5,637 nt of DNA from contig CAMWLX010000240.1 of NCBI GenBank assembly GCA_947175225.1, positions 1 to 5,637 on the forward strand, in the 5' to 3' direction. Below, in pieces: positions 1 to 5,637 of this stretch. The notes under the pieces were generated by a model. It saw only the letters and a list, made by a program, of their open reading frames with translations. It was not told the DNA's origin and did not search any database. How positions within the stretch are numbered: position 1 is the stretch's first letter; every line of letters begins with the position of its first letter. Made by a program: the position numbers and the translations under genes. This DNA comes from an uncultured Porphyromonadaceae bacterium (GTDB lineage: Bacteria > Bacteroidota > Bacteroidia > Bacteroidales > Muribaculaceae).

Positions 1-25
1 GCTCTACCAACTGAGCCACGGAGTC
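1..25 (-). tRNA. tRNA gene, 5' part only (cut by window edge)
   Basis: Read on the minus strand, the first 25 bases of a tRNA fit exactly: a 7-nt acceptor strand GACTCCG, the linker TG (T8), D-stem GCTC, D-loop AGTTGGTA containing the conserved GG, and D-stem GAGC. The anticodon lies outside the window, so the isotype cannot be read. The acceptor strand is reminiscent of Bacteroidota tRNA-Lys, but that is a weak guess. It is transcribed away from the operon and has its own promoter at 69-100. Confidence 0.9.
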
Positions 26-36
26 ATCTTCGTTGG

Positions 37-65
37 TCGCTCATCGGGTTTGTTCCCGATTGCGA
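37..65 (-). other. Stem-loop in the tRNA precursor leader
   Basis: The arms ATCGGG (43-48) and CCCGAT (55-60) pair perfectly around a 6-nt loop. The stem extends by TCGC (37-40) with GCGA (62-65) across a 2x1 internal bulge. It begins about where the tRNA promoter at 69-100 should start transcription, so it would form the 5' end of the precursor tRNA. No T tract follows on either strand, so it does not look like an intrinsic terminator. A role in leader stability or RNase P processing is inference. Confidence 0.55.
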
Positions 66-68
66 GTG

Positions 69-100
69 CAAAATTACAACCTTTTTTTGAATCCACCAAA
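69..100 (-). promoter_or_regulatory. Bacteroidota-type promoter for the tRNA
   Basis: On the minus strand, TTTG (100-97) is followed after exactly 20 bp by TAATTTTG (76-69). This matches the Bacteroidota primary-sigma consensus, a -33 TTTG and a -7 TAnnTTTG. The -7 element lies 43 bp upstream of the tRNA 5' end, leaving a short leader that folds into the hairpin at 37-65. Confidence 0.75.
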
Positions 101-250
101 TTTTTCGGCAACTTTTTTCAAAAAACTTTCTGTTTTTTTCAAACCAATGGTCTTTCCCAAGCTTCTCTCTCCTGTTTTCTGCCCTTCTACAACTGGCATT
201 ATTCAATCTCAAGCAGAGGACGCAGAGTTTGAATGCTTAAAAAAAATTAC
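101..250. other. Divergent spacer with no recognisable gene
   Basis: This T-rich stretch lies between the tRNA promoter and the operator region. Short open frames exist on both strands, but their low-complexity translations (runs of F, L and K) and lack of any family resemblance argue against coding. I see no RNA gene, mobile-element end or further operator copy here. One isolated CAACT at 190-194 lacks the matching AGTTG arm. Confidence 0.6.
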
Positions 251-254
251 ATTT

Positions 255-272
255 CAACTGCAAAAATAGTTG
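255..272. promoter_or_regulatory. Upstream operator copy (inverted repeat)
   Basis: The 18-bp element CAACTGCAAAAATAGTTG has perfect 5-bp arms around an 8-bp centre. In this copy the symmetry extends to 8-bp arms, TTTCAACT and AGTTGAAA (252-275). It lies just upstream of the -33 box at 279-282 and is identical to the copy at 285-302. The likely ligand is the BlaI-family repressor encoded directly downstream, since that family binds dyad operators in its own promoter. The binding itself is inferred. Confidence 0.7.
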
Positions 273-278
273 AAAATA

Positions 279-310
279 TTTGCTCAACTGCAAAAATAGT
301 TGTAACTTTG
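279..310 (+). promoter_or_regulatory. Operon promoter (TTTG-N20-TAACTTTG)
   Basis: TTTG at 279-282 and TAACTTTG at 303-310 are separated by exactly 20 bp, a full match to the Bacteroidota -33/-7 consensus. Transcription should start a few bases after 310, giving a leader of roughly 35-40 nt before the ATG at 353. The 20-bp spacer is almost entirely filled by the second inverted repeat (285-302), so a bound repressor would block RNA polymerase directly. Confidence 0.82.
285..302. promoter_or_regulatory. Core operator copy between -33 and -7
   Basis: This second identical copy of CAACTGCAAAAATAGTTG lies 30 bp centre to centre from the first (12 bp between copies), close to three helical turns. 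It ends one base before the -7 box. Symmetry here is limited to the 5-bp arms. The 8-bp centre is also unchanged between copies, so either the centre matters for binding or the duplication is recent. Confidence 0.72.
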
Positions 311-352
311 CAGCGAGAGCTTGGATAGCTAACTTTTAAAAGAAATGATGAT

Positions 353-736
353 ATGGAAAAATCTAACGACAAGAAGCCACGTCTTACCGCAAAGGAAGAG
401 GAGGCAATGAGAATACTTTGGGAACATGGACCCCTGTTGGTGAAGGAAGTGGTAGAATACCTTCCCGATCCTAAACCTCATATTAACACGGTATCGACCG
501 TAATCCGTGTGCTTGAAAAGAAAGGTTATGTGGGTCACATGAAAGAAGGAGGCACATACCGCTATCATGCCCTGCTCGAAAAAGACAGCTATAAAAAGAC
601 CACACTCATGGATATGCTCAAGAATTATTTCGACAATAATTTCAAGAGTCTTGTCTCAGCGCTCGTAGAAGAAAAAGAGCTCACAGATGAGGAAATAAAA
701 GAATGTATTGACATCATTGAAAAGAAAAAACAATAA
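353..736 (+). CDS. BlaI/MecI/CopY-family transcriptional repressor
   Basis: This 127-residue protein has the usual length of the family (Penicillinase_R). Residues 11-60 form the winged helix: a helix around LTAKEEEAMRILWE, then the recognition helix NTVSTVIRVLEKKGYV (45-60), then a wing around residues 62-74. The C-terminal half (about 78-125) is the helical dimerisation region. In staphylococcal BlaI/MecI, the activated BlaR1/MecR1 pathway cuts at an Asn-Phe bond; the aligned bond here, within SLVSALVEEKEL, appears to be A103-L104, so the cut site is conserved in place but not in residues. The ATG at 353 follows an A-rich leader without a Shine-Dalgarno, as is normal for Bacteroidota. The stop is 2 bp before the next start, implying translational coupling. 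It probably represses its own operon through the twin inverted repeats. A role in beta-lactam resistance is not implied, because no beta-lactamase is present. Confidence 0.93.
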   Translation: MEKSNDKKPRLTAKEEEAMRILWEHGPLLVKEVVEYLPDPKPHINTVSTVIRVLEKKGYVGHMKEGGTYRYHALLEKDSYKKTTLMDMLKNYFDNNFKSLVSALVEEKELTDEEIKECIDIIEKKKQ

Positions 737-738
737 TT

Positions 739-1899
739 ATGGGACCATTGGCAGCCTACTCCATAAAAAGCGCTCTTCTGCTCGCCTTATTGTTGACACT
801 ATATGTATCGACACTTGGACGACTAAAAGCAGCCAACATACGCCGCTTAGCAATTTTATGCATTTGCATCTTATCCCTCATTCTACCCATTTCCTACGAT
901 TATGGATTTCGCGATGATAATATTGAAAAAACAATGGACTTAACGTTGCCTACACCTACTTTAATTATCAGTGAAGTCTCCATTCCTCCTATCTACACTT
1001 TCATTGCTATGGCTATAACAATAGGCATATTTATCGCTACTATTGTATCATTCGTCGGACTTGTAAGATTGCTAATGGTAGATAAAAGGACTGCATACCT
1101 ACATGGCCACAAACTCAAAGTTCTCACTAATGGACACTCATCTCCCTTCTGTTTCTGCGGAAGCATATATATTTCGGAGGAAGATTTAGACCAACTGCCG
1201 GAAATGATACTCGCCCATGAGAACAGCCATATAAGCCACTTGCATTTCATAGATCTAATTATCGGCAGGATAATTCTGATAATGCAATGGTGGAATCCAA
1301 TGGCATGGCTATTGAACAAGGAAATGCAACGCGTACATGAATATCAAGCCGATAGCGATGTGCTGGAAGCCGGCTATGACTGTAAGCAATATCAATACTT
1401 GCTATTAAGAAGAGTTGTTGGTGACACGAGATATAGTCTTGTAAGCGGTCTTAAACACAACGAACTAAAAAATAGATTGAAAATGATCAATCGTGAAAAA
1501 ACAGGTAGCAAGAAAATCATATTTCTTATGATGCTCATTCCAGCCTCAATAGTTACACTTGCCATACCGGTTTCTCCAGTGATTTTATCAATAAACGACC
1601 ACTTCTCTCCAATAAGTTTTAAAACACTACGTCATACACCAAGCGAAAGTTCAAAACAGACATTGGAAGGGCAGCCCGACATAATTGTAAACGGCACCCC
1701 AGTCCCTTATGAATCTATAGACAGAATTAATACAGAAGCCATCGATCGGATAGAGGTGTGGAAAAATAACCCCGAGCATCCCCACGGAGTGGTTCAGATA
1801 GAGACAAAACCAGGCTATGACATTGACAATCTCCGGAGTACAGATAAAATAGATAATATAGAAATCATTGGAGTCGGCACAATAAGAAAAGAACAATAA
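739..1899 (+). CDS. BlaR1-like M56 membrane metalloprotease with short plug-like C-terminal segment
   Basis: This 386-residue inner-membrane protein is the likely anti-repressor partner of the upstream gene. Four hydrophobic segments (about 6-23, 36-52, 85-112 and 258-285) match the BlaR1 topology. The cytoplasmic loop 113-257 carries the zinc-protease motif HENSH (H160, E161, H164) and a likely third ligand E201 in HEYQAD, with the family's WWNPMAW stretch at 184-190. Known BlaR1 and MecR1 proteins end in a penicillin-binding sensor domain of about 250 residues. Here only about 100 residues follow the last membrane helix, with no room for that fold. Residues 313-358 (IIVNG, then IDRIEVWKN, then HGVVQIETKP) resemble the end of a TonB-receptor plug. 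The tail DNIEIIGVGTI (372-382) recurs in the next gene product. The signal sensed is unknown. The start is well fixed by the 2-bp gap. Confidence 0.9.
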   Translation: MGPLAAYSIKSALLLALLLTLYVSTLGRLKAANIRRLAILCICILSLILPISYDYGFRDDNIEKTMDLTLPTPTLIISEVSIPPIYTFIAMAITIGIFIATIVSFVGLVRLLMVDKRTAYLHGHKLKVLTNGHSSPFCFCGSIYISEEDLDQLPEMILAHENSHISHLHFIDLIIGRIILIMQWWNPMAWLLNKEMQRVHEYQADSDVLEAGYDCKQYQYLLLRRVVGDTRYSLVSGLKHNELKNRLKMINREKTGSKKIIFLMMLIPASIVTLAIPVSPVILSINDHFSPISFKTLRHTPSESSKQTLEGQPDIIVNGTPVPYESIDRINTEAIDRIEVWKNNPEHPHGVVQIETKPGYDIDNLRSTDKIDNIEIIGVGTIRKEQ

Positions 1900-1916
1900 C
1901 AAAATACTAAAATCTT

Positions 1917-2840
1917 ATGAAACAAATTATTGCATCCGCCATGCTCATGGCGGCAGGCGCGGCGTATGCCTCTTCGCCGGCACTTTACGAGTGCATCTAC
2001 CGTTACGACATGAAAGGAAACTCCGGCGACAAAGAGTTTTCTGAAACGTCTGACTGCATTCTCCTTATAGGCGAAGATCAAGCGAAATTCTACGATTATC
2101 CATCATTTCGTCTTGATTCAGTGTCAGTGATAAAGGGAGTATCAGACGACGTCTTAAATAAATACAAGGAGGAATACCTTATGAGTAAGTCTTTTTTCGA
2201 TCAGGAAGTAAATACTTCATTGAAGGATGGCAAAATGACTTTATTCTGCGATATGGCACCTGATAGGTATAAATACGAGCAAAAACTCCCTTTGATGACA
2301 TGGGAAGAAACGGATGAGACATCCAACATCTGCGGATATCAGTGCAGGAAAGCCGTAGGAGAATACGGAGGTCGGAAATGGCATGCATGGTATGCGGAAG
2401 AGATAGCTGTTCCATTTGGTCCTTGGAAGATATGCGGGCTGCCGGGTCTTGTACTTAAAGCCTCAGATGAATCCGGCAATCATGAATTTGAGGCCATTGC
2501 TTTCCGGCAGGGTAACGGCGAGTTTGCTCCGTCTAAAATTCCATATCAAATTTCGATTGGACATGAAAAATTCATTGAGCTAAAAAATGAATATGACAAG
2601 AATCCGGGGGCAGCTATCAATCCTGAGAGTATAACTTCTATTGATGTTACTAAGGACGGAAACATACTTATCAACGGAGTTAGGAGCAGATTGAACAAAA
2701 ACAAAGCAATTCCATTAGAGTATACTGCCTCGGAATTGAACGGGAAGAAAAAGGAGAAATCTTCTAAGACTATGAAAAAAAGTCTGAATGATGCTTTCGA
2801 GAATATTGAAGTGATCGGAGCGGAGTCTATTCCAAGATAA
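1917..2840 (+). CDS. GLPGLI-family secreted protein
   Basis: This 307-residue protein has a signal peptide (residues 1-18, likely cut after AYA before SS), so it should be exported to the periplasm or cell surface. The family signature is seen in FGPWKICGLPGLVLKASD, with GLPGL at 174-178. The preceding segment WHAWYAEEIAVPFGPW is also typical of the family (Porph_ging). The molecular function of GLPGLI proteins is not established; they often sit beside TonB-dependent receptors in Bacteroidota, as here. The mature part has six cysteines (26, 47, 111, 139, 143, 173), allowing disulfides. A Lys-rich linker at about 277-289 leads to an unusual tail, ENIEVIGAESI (295-305), nearly matching the end of the M56 protein. 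The gene starts 17 bp after the M56 stop with no promoter match in the gap, so it should be co-transcribed. Confidence 0.9.
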   Translation: MKQIIASAMLMAAGAAYASSPALYECIYRYDMKGNSGDKEFSETSDCILLIGEDQAKFYDYPSFRLDSVSVIKGVSDDVLNKYKEEYLMSKSFFDQEVNTSLKDGKMTLFCDMAPDRYKYEQKLPLMTWEETDETSNICGYQCRKAVGEYGGRKWHAWYAEEIAVPFGPWKICGLPGLVLKASDESGNHEFEAIAFRQGNGEFAPSKIPYQISIGHEKFIELKNEYDKNPGAAINPESITSIDVTKDGNILINGVRSRLNKNKAIPLEYTASELNGKKKEKSSKTMKKSLNDAFENIEVIGAESIPR

Positions 2841-2853
2841 TAAAAAAATTAAT

Positions 2854-5505
2854 ATGTCGAGGCTTATTGCGATATTTTGTCTGAGTCTCCTGCTGACATT
2901 CAATGTCAGAGGGGAGGGTGTATCTGTTATTTCCGGAGTGGTCAAAGATGGGGGTGGGAAAGTGCTTAACTCTGTAATGGTCCGGGCGACTTTTAACGGA
3001 AAGAGCGGTCCGTTCGTCATGACCGACGCGAATGGAGCCTATGCTATCCGTATCGAATCTGACGAGAGTACTTTTAACTTGAGCTTCAGTAAGCTTGGAT
3101 ACGAACAGGAAAAAGTGGCTATAGAGAATAAGTCGCAACGCCTTGACATCATGTTGTCGAAAAGTGCAGAGACGCTTCCGGAGGTGACAGTCAGCACTCC
3201 CGACGTGAGCCTGCGTGGCGACACGCTTTCTTTCCTTCTTTCCGCTTTTGCCGGGAAAGATGATGTGTCGCTTAAAGATGCACTGAAGAAAGTGCCTGGG
3301 GTTGAAGTAGCAGCTTCCGGGGAAATCAGCTATAACGGGAAAAAGATCTCCAACTTCTATATCGAGGGAATGGATCTGATGGGTGGAAAATATGATATTG
3401 CCACCACCAACATACCTGCCTCCTACGTAAATGCCATTGAGATACTCAACAATCATAAGGACAAGAAAATCGACCGAGACCTATTCTCCGACAAAGTTGC
3501 GTTGAATGTGCGCCTTAAGCCAAAAGCCAAGTTCCGTCCTACAGGCACCTATAGTGCTTCTGCCGGAGTAGGGGAGACCCCGATTCCATTAGCTGCATCT
3601 GGAGCGGGAATGATGTTTCGCGACAAATTCCAATCTATCCTCACCCTCAAAGGAAGCGATATAAAGGAATTCTCACGAATAGAATTGCATCCCTTCCTTG
3701 ATGCAGGGCGAGGAGAGTGCGAAGACTATGCAGGAAGTATTTTGGGGAAATTATCTGCATCAAGTCCACCGCTATCTCGCAGCCGATGGATAAAACCGAT
3801 AGATGCGTCAGCCACGACCAACTTCCTAAACAAGATAAGCGATGACGTGACCCTGCGCACGGATGCCGGATATTCATTCCTGAAAACCAAATATGACTAT
3901 TCCGATGCGCGCATTTATTTCGATGGGAACAACAACATTGTGATCGACCAATTTTCACAGCCCCAGACTTGGAGCCATAATCCGTCACTTTCGTTGGAAT
4001 ATAAAGTGGATAAAGATAAAATCTATTTCGTAAACTACTTTACTGTAACGGGATCTTTCTCAACGGATGCCAATCACATAGCAACTGCAGGAAGAGAGAT
4101 AAGAGAAAAAGAAAAACTACAGAATTTCGACTTATGCGATAAATTGCATTGGAGTTGGAAAAAGAAAAAATGGCGTTTGAATTTCAGCTCCACATTGGAA
4201 GTGAATTCCACACCACAGGGATACATTGACATATCAGGAAACAGGGCAGTGTCATCTTCAGAAAATGGGACCTTTCGAGACCTCTTCCAACAAGCCCGCA
4301 GCTATACGCTGAATGTCAGGGAGGAAGCTTATGCCATGAGGGAGTTTAAACGTTCCCACATATTTATCCCAATAGATTTCTCTTATACTAATTACAAAAT
4401 ACGAACCGATCTATACAATATGCCAGCAGACATTAAAGCTAATATGGTGGCGGAGAGAGTCTACAATCATTTAGATGGATATACGATGAACATCTCAGCC
4501 TCTCCCACCTATCAGTACACAGCTCCCTACGATAAATTTTTTGCGAGAGTTTCCCTGCCCATCACCTTGCAACACATCAATTGGAGCAACTCCGGCTCGC
4601 GACCGATTGAAAACATAGGCACGCATCTGCTTTTGTCTCCTTCGATCTATCTGACATATAAGCCTACTGCAAAGTCATCATTCAGGATGCAGGCATCCTA
4701 TAAAAACAGCATCGGCGATATCCTTGATCTTCTGACCGCCCCTGTGATGCGAGATTATCTTTCAGCAAGCTTTCATTCAGGATTTCTTTCAAAACGAAAC
4801 CGCCTCAATACGTCGCTACATTATGACTTCAAACTGCCATTGAGTTTCTGGTATTTCAATGCGGATGTGGCCTACAGCAATATAAGAGAAAATCTCATAT
4901 CAAGGCAAAATGTTGGGGCAGACTTAATTGAGACGTCTGATTTCGCTATGCCTCATAATAACGAAAGGATAAATGCCAGTCTCGGAATATCCAAAAACAT
5001 ACGATCTATCAATGCCAAAGTTTCTCTGAAAGTGGGTGTGGGTTTGACTCACAACAAATTAGAACAGAATGGGCAACTTGTAGGTTATCAGGGCGGGAAT
5101 ATTTTTATCAGCCCGTCAATTACAAGCCAACCCCTAAGCTGGCTGGGGCTGAGCTATGAAGGTGATATATCTTCCCTCTATTCCAGATATCTTGAGAGGC
5201 AGCAATCATTTGATTCACAAAATCATAATATAGGAGTCTCATTCTATCCTTTTGGAGGATTTCAGATAAAACTAAACTCAGAAATTATCCGCAAGGAGAT
5301 TGAAGAGAAGCGCCATCAGACAGTGTCTTTATTTGACATAAGGATGGCCTACAAATTCAAGAAGATGAGACTTAGCTGCGACCTTTCCAACATCCTTAAC
5401 CGCAAAAGTTATTCTTACACCATCTTCAGCGGCATCGACCGCTTCTCATACAACTATCATCTTCGAGGCAGAGAAATAATCGTCTCCTTAGAATATCATT
5501 TGTAG
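2854..5505 (+). CDS. TonB-dependent-receptor-like outer-membrane protein with regulatory-like N-terminal domain
   Basis: This 883-residue protein appears complete. A signal peptide (about 1-20) is followed by a carboxypeptidase-regulatory-like beta-sandwich (about 25-102: ISGVVKDGGGKVLNSVMV, then TDANGAYAI, then FSKLGYE). A possible TonB box is TLPEVTV (107-113). The plug domain (about 117-225) has motifs typical of this receptor subfamily: RGDTLSF, LKDALKKVPGVEV, ISYNGKKISNFYIEGMDL and YVNAIEILNNH. The rest (about 230-883) alternates polar and aromatic residues, as in an outer-membrane beta-barrel, ending in DLSNILNRKSYSY and IIVSLEYHL. It resembles the non-SusC, OMP_b-brl-type receptors found next to GLPGLI genes. 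No SusD partner follows, so glycan uptake is not supported and the substrate is unknown. It lies 13 bp after the GLPGLI gene and is the last gene of the operon. Confidence 0.88.
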   Translation: MSRLIAIFCLSLLLTFNVRGEGVSVISGVVKDGGGKVLNSVMVRATFNGKSGPFVMTDANGAYAIRIESDESTFNLSFSKLGYEQEKVAIENKSQRLDIMLSKSAETLPEVTVSTPDVSLRGDTLSFLLSAFAGKDDVSLKDALKKVPGVEVAASGEISYNGKKISNFYIEGMDLMGGKYDIATTNIPASYVNAIEILNNHKDKKIDRDLFSDKVALNVRLKPKAKFRPTGTYSASAGVGETPIPLAASGAGMMFRDKFQSILTLKGSDIKEFSRIELHPFLDAGRGECEDYAGSILGKLSASSPPLSRSRWIKPIDASATTNFLNKISDDVTLRTDAGYSFLKTKYDYSDARIYFDGNNNIVIDQFSQPQTWSHNPSLSLEYKVDKDKIYFVNYFTVTGSFSTDANHIATAGREIREKEKLQNFDLCDKLHWSWKKKKWRLNFSSTLEVNSTPQGYIDISGNRAVSSSENGTFRDLFQQARSYTLNVREEAYAMREFKRSHIFIPIDFSYTNYKIRTDLYNMPADIKANMVAERVYNHLDGYTMNISASPTYQYTAPYDKFFARVSLPITLQHINWSNSGSRPIENIGTHLLLSPSIYLTYKPTAKSSFRMQASYKNSIGDILDLLTAPVMRDYLSASFHSGFLSKRNRLNTSLHYDFKLPLSFWYFNADVAYSNIRENLISRQNVGADLIETSDFAMPHNNERINASLGISKNIRSINAKVSLKVGVGLTHNKLEQNGQLVGYQGGNIFISPSITSQPLSWLGLSYEGDISSLYSRYLERQQSFDSQNHNIGVSFYPFGGFQIKLNSEIIRKEIEEKRHQTVSLFDIRMAYKFKKMRLSCDLSNILNRKSYSYTIFSGIDRFSYNYHLRGREIIVSLEYHL

Positions 5506-5587
5506 ATTTTTAAGGGAAATGGTGGGATTTTTGTAAATTTTTATTAATTTTGCATCTGAATCAAAAATCTATACATACCCCTCGGAT
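5506..5587. other. Spacer after the operon; no clear terminator
   Basis: This 82-bp AT-rich gap follows the receptor stop. I find no GC-rich hairpin with a T tract; the only dyad is AAATT/AATTT (5535-5539 and 5546-5550), too weak to count. No copy of the CAACT-N8-AGTTG operator is present, so the next gene is probably not controlled by the upstream repressor through that element. Confidence 0.55.
5545..5552 (+). promoter_or_regulatory. Candidate -7 box for the next gene
   Basis: TAATTTTG matches the Bacteroidota -7 consensus TAnnTTTG and lies 35 bp before the ATG at 5588. No TTTG occurs at the expected distance of about 20 bp upstream; the nearest (5530-5533) leaves only 11 bp. This is therefore a partial match. 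Confidence 0.5.
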
Positions 5588-5637
5588 ATGAACTACACGA
5601 TTATCGACTTTATCTCGCTCCTTGGCGCCGTCTGCCT
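5588..5637 (+). CDS. Start of a probable Na/Pi cotransporter family protein (cut by window edge)
   Basis: The ATG at 5588 opens a frame reading MNYTIIDFISLLGAVCL up to the window end, with the last codon incomplete. The pattern M-x-Y-T-x-x-D-F-x-x-L-x-G resembles the start of Bacteroidota Na/Pi-cotransporter (PF02690-type) membrane proteins, which continue into a glycine-rich first membrane helix. With only 17 residues, the family call is tentative. A -7 box 35 bp upstream supports the start and a separate transcription unit. Confidence 0.5.
   Translation, partial: MNYTIIDFISLLGAVC

Noticed and set aside
1..25. tRNA as an attachment site of a genomic island carrying the operon
   Set aside because: Integration normally uses the 3' end of a tRNA, while the operon lies on its 5' side. 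No integrase gene or direct repeat of tRNA sequence is seen.
27..65. Possible second tRNA 3' end on the minus strand (a stem followed by ACCA)
   Set aside because: The stem loop AACAAA has no TTC-type T-loop, and the sequence upstream is a promoter rather than a tRNA body.
333..342. Perfect 10-bp palindrome CTTTTAAAAG in the operon leader
   Set aside because: It is short, AT-rich and unlike the operator repeats; such palindromes are common by chance in AT-rich leaders.
353..1899. Beta-lactam resistance regulator pair (bla or mec type)
   Set aside because: The M56 protein lacks room for a penicillin-binding sensor domain and no beta-lactamase or alternative penicillin-binding protein gene is present, so a resistance role is not supported.
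2827..3456. A 209-codon open frame on the minus strand opposite the 5' part of the receptor gene
   Set aside because: It lies entirely antisense to well-recognised regulatory and plug domains, has no promoter match that I saw and resembles no family, so it is a coding shadow.
2854..5505. SusC-type glycan importer
   Set aside because: No SusD-like gene follows, and the plug motifs match the GLPGLI-associated receptor group rather than SusC/RagA.

Overview
The window looks like a Bacteroidota (Bacteroidales-type) chromosome. Three things support this: promoters of the form TTTG-N20-TAnnTTTG instead of the sigma70 type, A-rich start regions without a clear Shine-Dalgarno, and a gene set (BlaI/M56 pair, GLPGLI-family protein, regulatory-domain TonB-dependent receptor) typical of that phylum. 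The species cannot be told from the sequence alone.

Layout. Positions 1-25 hold the 5' end of a tRNA gene on the minus strand, with its own promoter at 69-100 and a strong leader hairpin at 37-65. The divergent spacer then carries a plus-strand promoter (279-310) flanked and overlapped by two identical 18-bp copies of an inverted repeat (255-272 and 285-302), probably operators. A tight four-gene operon follows (353-5505, gaps of 2, 17 and 13 bp): a BlaI/MecI/CopY-family repressor, a BlaR1-like M56 membrane metalloprotease, a secreted GLPGLI-family protein, and an 883-residue TonB-dependent-receptor-like outer-membrane protein. After an 82-bp gap, a new gene starts at 5588 and runs off the edge; its start resembles Bacteroidota Na/Pi cotransporter proteins.

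Likely logic (inference). The repressor binds the twin operators and shuts off its own operon. The M56 protein, whose penicillin-binding sensor is replaced by a short periplasmic segment resembling part of a TonB-receptor plug, inactivates the repressor when it senses an envelope signal. This raises expression of the GLPGLI protein and the receptor. The M56 protein and the GLPGLI protein end in near-matching tails (DNIEIIGVGTI and ENIEVIGAESI) that resemble a TonB box. This suggests that the sensor, the periplasmic protein and the receptor/TonB machinery share a docking surface. It is the most interesting feature of the window and is a hypothesis.
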